Shown one piece after another: positions 1 through 4,509 of a DNA stretch of 7,959 bases. The DNA is from Pseudomonadota bacterium (GTDB taxonomy: Bacteria; Pseudomonadota; Alphaproteobacteria; Caulobacterales; Caulobacteraceae), in assembly GCA_023424215.1 (NCBI GenBank), contig JAFAEC010000120.1:1-7959 (forward strand), read 5' to 3'. Under the pieces are notes generated by a model. The model worked only from the letters and a program-made list of their open reading frames with translations, searched no databases and was not told the origin of the DNA. A program made the position numbers and the translations under genes. Each line of letters opens with the position of its first letter. Position 1 is the stretch's first letter.

Positions 1-123
1 GTCGACACGGCCGGTCACGCCGCCCGTCACCTGGCCGCCGAGGCCGCCGGCGATCTGGGCCGCCGCCGGACCCGCCGCCAGGAGGGCCGCCGCGGCGGCG
101 GTGCAGGTCAGAAATCTGGTCAT
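1..123 (-). CDS. Secreted Gly-rich protein, N-terminal part only
   Basis: The first 41 codons of a leftward gene are present; the rest lies beyond the left edge. The product begins MTRFLTC, continues with an Ala/Leu-rich hydrophobic stretch to about residue 21, and has a typical AAA|Q signal peptidase I site near residue 22. The mature start is rich in Gly, Val and Thr (IAGGLGGQVTGG). An AAGGA ribosome site lies 8 bases before the ATG at 123. A second in-frame ATG at 132 would add three residues but has no properly spaced ribosome site. The product is therefore exported to the periplasm or surface. Gly-rich starts like this occur in many unrelated alphaproteobacterial secreted proteins, so no function can be given. 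It diverges from the repeat-protein gene at 260 across a 136-base gap in which I see no convincing promoter. Confidence 0.6.
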   Translation of the reverse strand, partial: MTRFLTCTAAAAALLAAGPAAAQIAGGLGGQVTGGVTGRVD

Positions 124-259
124 GGAACGCATCCTTTTACAGGCCCCCGCCGGTCCCCCGAACGGGCGGGGCGGGCGGCCGTTCCCGACGCGCCGTCGCG
201 ACCGGCGTCGGAACCGCCGCTCGCCGGTCCACGTTCCGGTGCCCACGATGGAGGCCGCC

Positions 260-1282
260 ATGAAGCACCTTACCACCCTCAGCATCACCCTCGGCGCCAC
301 GCTCGCCCTCGGCCTCGCCGCGCCGGCGGCGGACGCCCAGAACCCCGGGCGCGGCGGCGACAACGGCCGCGGCCCGGAGCGTGCGGCCGGACGCCAGGAC
401 AACGACAACGGCAACCGGGGCGGCGACCGGGGTCGCGGTCCCGAACGCAAGGCGGAGCGGCAGATCGAGCGCCGCGTCGAACGCGAGGCCGAGCGCGTCC
501 GGAACGTCCGCCAGAACGAGGCCCGCGACCTCGAACGCCGCCTGGACCGCGCGCGCGAGGTCCGTCGCGACGAGGCCCGGGATCTGGAACGGCGGTTCGA
601 ACGCGAGCTGGACGACCGGCGAGAGCGGGTCCGCGACGGAACCCGCCGGATCGACCGCCGGTTCGAGCGCGACGACGACGACGACCGGCTCTTCCCGATC
701 GATCGCGATCTCGGCCGCGGCCTGATCGCCGGCTGCCCGCCCGGGCTGGCGAAGCGGAACAACGGCTGTCTGCCGCCGGGACAGGAACGCAAGATCGCCC
801 GCGCGCGCTACGACCGGCTCTGGGACCGCGGCGACGACTACCGCTACCGGTACGACCAGGGCTACATGTACCGCCTGAACCCGCGCGGCGATCTGCTCGG
901 CTGGCTGCCGGCCCTCGGCGGCGCCCTGGCCGTGGGCCAGACCTGGCCGAGCCAGTACACCGACTGGCGCCCGGCCCCGGACTACTACAGCCGGTACTAT
1001 GGTCTGGAGGACCGCTACCAGTACCGCTACGCCGACGGCGCCCTGTACGGCGTGGATCCGACCACCCAGGCGATCGGACAGATCGCCGCCCTGCTGACCG
1101 GCCAGCCGTGGACGGTCGGGCAGACGATGCCGGCCGGCTACGACATCTACAACGTGCCCTACCAGTACCGGTCGCGCTACGCCGACACGCCGGACAGCTG
1201 GTACCGCTACAGCGACGGCTACGTGTACCAGGTCGACCCCACCACCCAGCTGGTGATGGCCGCGATCCAGCTGCTCGCCTGA
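260..1282 (+). CDS. Exported repeat protein with Arg/Glu helix and Tyr-rich C-terminal repeats
   Basis: 340 residues, function unknown. The start at 260 is chosen because GGAGG (250-254) sits 5 bases upstream and the product then opens with a clean signal peptide (residues 1-26, ADA|Q); upstream in-frame starts would bury it. Order of parts: a Gly/Arg/Asn segment (28-63) with two GGDxGRGPER copies 22 residues apart; a highly charged Arg/Glu segment (64-137), probably helical, with four copies of the pattern R-x-[IL]-[ED]-R-R-[VLF]-[ED]-R; five Asp in a row (138-142); a two-Cys motif GCPPGLAKRNNGCLPPGQ (158-175), which I have seen in exported alphaproteobacterial proteins near RcnB-like regions; then three Tyr-rich repeats starting near 194, 253 and 314 (YRY-DG-Y-VDP type). 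The third stops half-way. It is likely periplasmic or envelope-associated and is followed after 20 bases by a fasciclin lipoprotein gene, probably in one operon. Confidence 0.85.
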   Translation: MKHLTTLSITLGATLALGLAAPAADAQNPGRGGDNGRGPERAAGRQDNDNGNRGGDRGRGPERKAERQIERRVEREAERVRNVRQNEARDLERRLDRAREVRRDEARDLERRFERELDDRRERVRDGTRRIDRRFERDDDDDRLFPIDRDLGRGLIAGCPPGLAKRNNGCLPPGQERKIARARYDRLWDRGDDYRYRYDQGYMYRLNPRGDLLGWLPALGGALAVGQTWPSQYTDWRPAPDYYSRYYGLEDRYQYRYADGALYGVDPTTQAIGQIAALLTGQPWTVGQTMPAGYDIYNVPYQYRSRYADTPDSWYRYSDGYVYQVDPTTQLVMAAIQLLA

Positions 1283-1302
1283 TCCACCGCAGGAGATCCG
1301 AG

Positions 1303-1860
1303 ATGCGCCCTGTCCGTACCGCCGCGCTCGCGGCCGTGTCCGTCCTCGTCCTCGCCGGCTGCGGCGCCAGGGAAGTGGAGGAAACGCCCGCGCCCGCGGC
1401 TGTCGACGCCGACCGCACCCTCGCCGCCGCCCTCGAGGGCGACGACGCCCACGACACCCTCGGCGACATCGCCGGAAACGCCGGCCTGGCCGATGTCTTC
1501 GAGGGCGTCGGGCCCTACACGGTGTTCGCCCCGGCCGACGCGGCCTTCCAGGGCGAAGGCGCCACGGACTTCACCGCCGAGGATCGCCGCGCCGAGGGCG
1601 CCGCCCTGGTCCGCGCCCACGTCGTGCCGGGCGCCTTGACGCGGCAGGACATCATGGCGGCCATCGACCGCTCCGGCGGCGACGGCGTCGCCATGCGCAC
1701 CATGGCCGACGGCCTGCTGACCTTCACCCGCGAGGGCGACGCGATCGTGGTCGTGGCCGGCGACGGGGCCCGCGGCCGCCTCGCCGGCGAGGAGGCGGTG
1801 GTCCGCAACGGCGTCCTCCAGCCGGTCGACGCCCTGCTGGTGAGGCCGGCGGCGGGCTGA
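1303..1860 (+). CDS. Fasciclin-domain lipoprotein
   Basis: 185 residues. AGGAG (1291-1295) lies 7 bases before the ATG. The N-terminus is a lipoprotein signal with lipobox LAGC (Cys20), so the mature protein should be lipid-anchored in the periplasm. A short acidic/Pro linker (about 24-37) leads to one fasciclin (FAS1) domain from about residue 38 to the end. The first conserved block appears as YTVFAPADAAF (72-82), the middle as ALVRAHVVPG, and the last as NGVLQPVDALLV (169-180). FAS1 domains are adhesion or protein-interaction modules; bacterial single-domain forms are common and mostly uncharacterised. The 20-base gap to the preceding repeat-protein gene suggests cotranscription, so a joint role at the cell surface is possible (inference). 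Family assignment is firm; the biological role is not. Confidence 0.9.
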   Translation: MRPVRTAALAAVSVLVLAGCGAREVEETPAPAAVDADRTLAAALEGDDAHDTLGDIAGNAGLADVFEGVGPYTVFAPADAAFQGEGATDFTAEDRRAEGAALVRAHVVPGALTRQDIMAAIDRSGGDGVAMRTMADGLLTFTREGDAIVVVAGDGARGRLAGEEAVVRNGVLQPVDALLVRPAAG

Positions 1861-1889
1861 GCCGCCGCGCGGACCGGTGCGAGAGGGGG

Positions 1890-1915
1890 GCGTTCTGCCC
1901 TCGGGCGCAGAACGC
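1890..1915 (+). terminator. Stem-loop after the fasciclin gene
   Basis: GCGTTCTGC (1890-1898) pairs perfectly with GCAGAACGC (1907-1915) around an 8-base loop, beginning 30 bases after the stop codon at 1860. The position suits a transcription end for the 260-1860 pair. No T-run follows on the + strand, so an intrinsic terminator is not proved; an RNA 3'-end protecting hairpin or a protein-binding palindrome are alternatives. Confidence 0.45.
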
Positions 1916-2021
1916 AACGCCTGCCCCGGCCGGATTGTGAAGGTCCATCCCAGATGGCAACCTGTGCTGGCGAGCGACCGCGCGCCGCGCTGTTCACCGG
2001 ATAATTGGATGGGGAGTGGTA

Positions 2022-2342
2022 ATGGGGCGTGGGCGCTGGTTCATCATTGGACAGTTCATTTTTCTGACCATGCCCATGGCCTTGGGCGTCTCGGCCTACC
2101 GTGCAAGCGCTACCGGAAATGGATTTCTGCCGTTCCTCGCACTCTTGCCGTACGCGGGCGTTGCCTTGGCCGTTCAGCTCTTCAGATGCCCCTCCTGCAG
2201 CGAAAGGCTGTTGTCGATCGATCGGATTTCGCGAACGGGTGAGTATCTGCGGCCCAAGCTTTGGCTGCGCTGCCCCGAATGCCACCGGTCCTTCTGGAAA
2301 GACGCCGGGGCGCCAGCGGAGCCCTCCAAACCGGCGAGCTGA
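2022..2342 (+). CDS. Small two-helix membrane protein with zinc-ribbon-like tail
   Basis: 106 residues, family not recognised. GGGGAG (2011-2016) lies 5 bases before the ATG at 2022; a GTG at 2016 would overlap that site. Residues 6-26 and about 34-54 are strongly hydrophobic and look like two membrane helices. Right after the second come CPSC (56-59) and CPEC (84-87), a CxxC-x24-CxxC arrangement typical of a zinc ribbon, facing the cytoplasm if both ends are inside. The tail (94-106) is Ala/Pro-rich. Its stop overlaps the next gene's ATG by one base (TGATG), so the two are probably translated together. Base composition is much lower in GC than the neighbours (hand count 53% and 62% on two 60-base lines), and AT-ending codons are frequent. 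This suggests more recent acquisition or weak codon selection. Confidence 0.7.
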   Translation: MGRGRWFIIGQFIFLTMPMALGVSAYRASATGNGFLPFLALLPYAGVALAVQLFRCPSCSERLLSIDRISRTGEYLRPKLWLRCPECHRSFWKDAGAPAEPSKPAS

Positions 2343-2827
2343 TGTCCGCTTTCGACCCTGATGAGATACTTGGCTTCCGACGTGCTTCGGACGTCCTCCG
2401 CCGGATGAAAGCTGCCGTGACGTCCGCGCCGGCGCCCGGCCCGGTGCACCTGCTCGTCGCAGCAGTCATCGCCGTATGCTCCTCGGCCTGTACAGACGAG
2501 TCCGAGCAGCGCGCCTACGCCACTCTCTCCACGCAGGCTCGGAGCAGCTCTCCAGAAGACCTCGATCGCGATCTCAGAACCTTCGCGGCGAAGCATGACC
2601 TTCGCCTGAGGTCGGCCAGTTTCCCCGGCAGCCCAACAGAAGAAATCGCTTATCAGCTGACAGGTCGTGCATACGAAATCATTGTCAGGGAGCCGTTCAT
2701 CGAAGGGGAATACCGCGCGACCTTCTATGGCGCAGGACCGGCTACGCAGGGATCTGCTGAACTCCCCGGCGGAATCCGTGCCTTCCAGCTCGAGGTTCTG
2801 CCAGAGGAGAACTGGCGACGCCGCTGA
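2342..2827 (+). CDS. Membrane-anchored or lipoprotein-like protein, unknown family
   Basis: 161 residues from the ATG at 2342, chosen because it forms a TGATG overlap with the stop of the preceding gene. A second in-frame ATG at 2405 would give a product of 140 residues that opens with a signal-like sequence: hydrophobic VHLLVAAVIAV followed by CSSAC. That last Cys (residue 50 of the long form) could be a lipidation site, but the lipobox is imperfect (SSAC, preceded by Cys). With the long start the hydrophobic stretch (35-49) would instead be a signal anchor. The C-terminal part (about 51-161) is soluble, with a likely helix at DLDRDLRTFAAKHDL and alternating strands after it; I recognise no family or catalytic motif. 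GC is low (47% and 65% on two hand-counted lines). It probably works with the zinc-ribbon membrane protein, judging only from the coupling. Confidence 0.65.
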   Translation: MSAFDPDEILGFRRASDVLRRMKAAVTSAPAPGPVHLLVAAVIAVCSSACTDESEQRAYATLSTQARSSSPEDLDRDLRTFAAKHDLRLRSASFPGSPTEEIAYQLTGRAYEIIVREPFIEGEYRATFYGAGPATQGSAELPGGIRAFQLEVLPEENWRRR

Positions 2828-2897
2828 GCGCACTTCGCGGGGCCGTCGGATTTCCGGCGGCGCTGGCTGTAGGCGGATGAACCCGCCAGTACGCGCC

Positions 2898-2909
2898 GCC
2901 TCATGCCAC
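2898..2909. repeat. 12-bp direct repeat, copy 1 (3' side of tRNA-Pro)
   Basis: GCCTCATGCCAC occurs here and again at 3025-3036. The copies are in the same orientation, 127 bases apart, and bracket tRNA-Pro. See the finding on this pair. Confidence 0.5.
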
Positions 2910-2934
2910 ACACGAGAGTTGTCCGCCTAACCCA

Positions 2935-3011
2935 TGGTCGGGGCGGCAGGATTCGAACCTGCGACCCTCTGCTCCCAAAGCAGATGCGCTACCAGGCTGC
3001 GCTACGCCCCG
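2935..3011 (-). tRNA. tRNA-Pro (anticodon UGG)
   Basis: 77 bases with the CCA end encoded. The 5' acceptor strand CGGGGCG pairs fully with CGCCCCG near the 3' end, followed by discriminator A and CCA. The anticodon arm is TCTGC-TTTGGGA-GCAGA, giving UGG, which reads CCA and by wobble other Pro codons. The T arm carries GGTTCGAATCC. It lies 54 bases downstream of the DUF192 gene in the same direction and may be partly read from that operon; no strong promoter of its own is evident. Its 3' end faces the low-GC gene pair to the left. Confidence 0.97.
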
Positions 3012-3024
3012 ATCCAGGGAGGCG

Positions 3025-3036
3025 GCCTCATGCCAC
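3025..3036. repeat. 12-bp direct repeat, copy 2 (5' side of tRNA-Pro)
   Basis: This is the second copy of GCCTCATGCCAC (first at 2898-2909), lying between the DUF192 stop and the tRNA-Pro 5' end. Confidence 0.5.
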
Positions 3037-3065
3037 GCCGGGGCGGCCGCCGCAACGCGCGGGGC

Positions 3066-3536
3066 CTATTCCGTGGCGAAGAAGGGGTGCCGGACCAGAT
3101 CGCCCGGCTCGGCCCCGATCTCGGCCGCCCGCCCGCCGCGCAACTCCAGCACCCCGCTGGCCGGGCCGTTCGACGGGATGACGGCGTCGGAGTTCGGCGT
3201 GGCGTTGCGCGCGATCGAGACGATGCGGCCGCGCGGGTCGATGTAGATGATGTCCAGCGGGCTGGGCGTGTTGTGCATCCAGAAGCCGCGCTCGGCCACG
3301 TCGGGGAACTGGAACAGCATGCCGCGGTCGTCGGCCAGCGGCGGGCGCTCCATCAGGCCCCGCTGCCGCTCGGCGTCGTCGTCGGCGATCTCGACCATGA
3401 AGCGGTGCTCGCCCGTGTCGGTGACGACGGTCAGCGGCTCCAGCGGATTGCCGTTGGCGTCCTGGGGCGCGCCGGCGCAGCCCGCGACCAGCGCCAGGCC
3501 GATCGCCCCCGCCAGAATTCCGCGACGATTCGACAT
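3066..3536 (-). CDS. DUF192 family lipoprotein
   Basis: 156 residues. GGAG lies 5 bases before the ATG at 3536. The N-terminus MSNRRGILAGAIGLALVAGC is a lipoprotein signal with lipobox VAGC (Cys20), so the protein should be anchored in the periplasm. DUF192 covers about residues 35-154, with its signature blocks visible: QRGLMERPPL (58-67), GMLFQF (72-77), FWMHNTPSPLDIIYID (85-100) and the following RIVSIARNATP. The family forms a small beta-barrel-like fold of unknown activity and is widespread in bacteria and archaea. The gene starts 29 bases after the cold-shock gene stop, in the same direction, so cotranscription is likely. Whether this links DUF192 to stress response is inference only. 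Confidence 0.92.
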   Translation of the reverse strand: MSNRRGILAGAIGLALVAGCAGAPQDANGNPLEPLTVVTDTGEHRFMVEIADDDAERQRGLMERPPLADDRGMLFQFPDVAERGFWMHNTPSPLDIIYIDPRGRIVSIARNATPNSDAVIPSNGPASGVLELRGGRAAEIGAEPGDLVRHPFFATE

Positions 3537-3565
3537 GCTCACTCCGCCCTCGACAGGGGCGGCGC

Positions 3566-4117
3566 TCAGCCGCCCGGCCTGATTTCCGCGACCACCAGCC
3601 CCTTGGGGCCTTCGGCGAACCGCACCGCCACCGTTTCGCCGGGCAGGAGGTCCTCCAGACCGCAGCGACGCAGCGTCTCCACGTGCACGAAGATATCGCC
3701 GGGCTGGCCGTCGCGCACCACGAATCCGTAGCCCTTGGTGCGGTTGAACCATTTCACGATCGCCGGCTCCAGCGGCGCGTCGTCGTCGGACACCACGATC
3801 ATCGCCGGGCGCACGCCGTCGTGAGCCGCCCGTCGGGGGAGCGTCAGGGCGGGGTCGCCGTCGCCGAGATCGTGGATGGCCACCACCTGCCAGCCCTTCG
3901 GCCGGCGCACGCAATCGCAGGAAATGGGGGCTCCCTCGGCAGCGGAATCCCGGCCGCTGTCGCGCAGGCTCGAGATGTGCAGCAGCACGTCCTTGAGATC
4001 GGTCATGCCGGGGTCGTCGGGAACGATGAAGCCGTATCCCTTGCCCGGATCGAACCATTTGACCCGTCCGGCGATCCGGATCGCCGTCATGGTCTCCATA
4101 CCCTCGTAGTCGGACAC
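3566..4117 (-). CDS. Cold-shock protein with two CSD domains (CspD-like)
   Basis: 183 residues. It carries two cold-shock domains that bind single-stranded RNA/DNA in the cytoplasm. Domain 1 (about 15-82) has GRVKWFDPGKGYGF (17-30; RNP1 KGYGFI) and RNP2-like DVLLHI (43-48). Domain 2 (about 117-181) has IVKWFNRTKGYGF (120-132; RNP1 KGYGFV) and DIFVHV (141-146). They are joined by an acidic linker (about 83-116) with three Asp in a row. Tandem-CSD proteins of this size are typical of alphaproteobacteria, unlike the roughly 70-residue single-domain CspA. The GTG start at 4117 is preferred because AGGGGGA precedes it at good distance; ATGs at 4099 and 4090 are alternatives, the latter with GGAG 3 bases upstream. 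A 207-base AT-richer gap with an inverted repeat lies upstream, suggesting regulated expression. DUF192 follows after 29 bases. Confidence 0.93.
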   Translation of the reverse strand: MSDYEGMETMTAIRIAGRVKWFDPGKGYGFIVPDDPGMTDLKDVLLHISSLRDSGRDSAAEGAPISCDCVRRPKGWQVVAIHDLGDGDPALTLPRRAAHDGVRPAMIVVSDDDAPLEPAIVKWFNRTKGYGFVVRDGQPGDIFVHVETLRRCGLEDLLPGETVAVRFAEGPKGLVVAEIRPGG

Positions 4118-4154
4118 GACTTTCCCCCTGCCCGCGCTCGGTGCGGGCCGCCTT

Positions 4155-4184
4155 ATTTAACACGGTTCTGCGAACACCTGAAAA
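4155..4184 (-). promoter_or_regulatory. Possible promoter of the cold-shock operon
   Basis: On the minus strand TTTTCA (4179-4184) and TTAAAT (4155-4160) are separated by 18 bases; each matches the sigma-70 consensus at 4 of 6 positions. Transcription would start near 4148, giving a leader of about 30 bases before the GTG at 4117. The -10 lies within a GTGTTAAAT copy of the motif found upstream. The fit is modest. Confidence 0.35.
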
Positions 4185-4204
4185 GTGAAATTCAGGGCGG
4201 GACC

Positions 4205-4230
4205 GGTTGTGTTAAGGATTTAACACAACC
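4205..4230. promoter_or_regulatory. Perfect 26-bp inverted repeat, candidate operator
   Basis: The 11-base arms GGTTGTGTTAA (4205-4215) and TTAACACAACC (4220-4230) are exact reverse complements around the 4-base centre GGAT. It lies 88 bases upstream of the cold-shock start, just upstream of the candidate promoter. No T-run follows on either strand, so a regulator-binding palindrome fits better than a terminator. Related half-sites occur at 4155-4163 and 4253-4260. Confidence 0.6.
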
Positions 4231-4270
4231 CGTACCAACAAAGCCACGCCGGAACACAACTCGGGCGCGA

Positions 4271-4289
4271 GCGCCGAAACAATCGGCGC
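4271..4289 (-). terminator. Stem-loop downstream of tRNA-Glu
   Basis: A perfect 7-bp stem (GCGCCGA at 4271-4277 with TCGGCGC at 4283-4289, loop AACAA as read on the + strand) begins 35 bases after the tRNA-Glu 3' end on the minus strand. It suits termination of the tRNA transcript, but no U-run follows, so this is provisional. Confidence 0.45.
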
Positions 4290-4324
4290 GCGGGGTGGGT
4301 CGGCGATGTCAGGGAAGCCCCGCG

Positions 4325-4399
4325 TGGCAGTCCCTAGGGGAATCGAACCCCTCTTTTCAGGTTGAAAACCTGACGTCCTAACCGATAGACGAAGGGACC
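4325..4399 (-). tRNA. tRNA-Glu (anticodon UUC)
   Basis: 75 bases including an encoded CCA. The acceptor strands GGTCCCT and AGGGACT pair with a G1:U72 wobble at the end and discriminator G73. The anticodon arm CAGG-TTTTCAA-CCTG gives UUC, decoding GAA and GAG. The T arm carries GGTTCGATTCC. It lies between recJ and the cold-shock gene, all in the same direction, with its own promoter upstream at 4418-4446. Confidence 0.97.
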
Positions 4400-4417
4400 G
4401 CTGCGCGGGGAGCCGGC

Positions 4418-4446
4418 GATATAGCCGCCGATTCCGAAGGGTGCAA
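4418..4446 (-). promoter_or_regulatory. tRNA-Glu promoter
   Basis: On the minus strand TTGCAC (-35, 4441-4446) and TATATC (-10, 4418-4423) are spaced by exactly 17 bases. The predicted start near 4411 leaves about 12 bases before the tRNA 5' end at 4399. This is the best sigma-70-type promoter I see in the window. The spacer holds a GAATC, a GANTC site of the kind methylated by CcrM in many alphaproteobacteria, which may be coincidental. Confidence 0.7.
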
Positions 4447-4470
4447 GCGGGGGTCGCGCACTTTTTGAAC

Positions 4471-4488
4471 GAACGGCGACGTCCGTTC
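4471..4488 (-). terminator. Weak stem-loop after recJ
   Basis: GAACGG (4471-4476) pairs with CCGTTC (4483-4488) around a 6-base loop, 21 bases past the recJ stop on the minus strand. The following bases on that strand are GTTCAAAAAG, without a U-run. It sits just upstream of the tRNA-Glu promoter and could separate the two transcripts. Confidence 0.3.
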
Positions 4489-4509
4489 CGCGGGCCTTCG
4501 TCCGGTCGC

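Noticed and set aside
101..259. Longer start for the repeat protein
   Set aside because: It would place 53 Arg/Pro-rich residues before a clear signal peptide and overlap the divergent gene; GGAGG supports 260.
285..1469. Minus-strand open frame of 394 codons opposite the repeat protein
   Set aside because: It has extreme Arg/Ser/Gly composition, no ribosome site and no recognisable domain; it is the shadow of the gene at 260-1282.
1877..2242. Overlapping + frame across the intergenic region and the zinc-ribbon gene
   Set aside because: It has no domain, no ribosome site, and runs out of frame with the better-supported gene at 2022.
2872..2887. Terminator after the low-GC pair (GGCGG/CCGCC hairpin)
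   Set aside because: The stem is only 5 bp with no T-run, which is common by chance in GC-rich DNA.
1861..2934. Integrated element with att duplicate of the tRNA-Pro 3' end
   Set aside because: I searched by eye for a second copy of the tRNA 3' segment left of the low-GC pair and found none; there is no integrase either.
4176..4185. Ten bases (ACCTGAAAAG) that are the reverse complement of tRNA-Glu 4353-4362, suggesting mRNA leader-tRNA pairing
   Set aside because: A 10-base match over these lengths is only mildly unlikely by chance, and no further pairing extends it.
4212..4223. CtrA binding site (TTAA-N7-TTAA)
   Set aside because: The two TTAA elements in the palindrome are 4 bases apart, not 7, and the flanks do not match the consensus.
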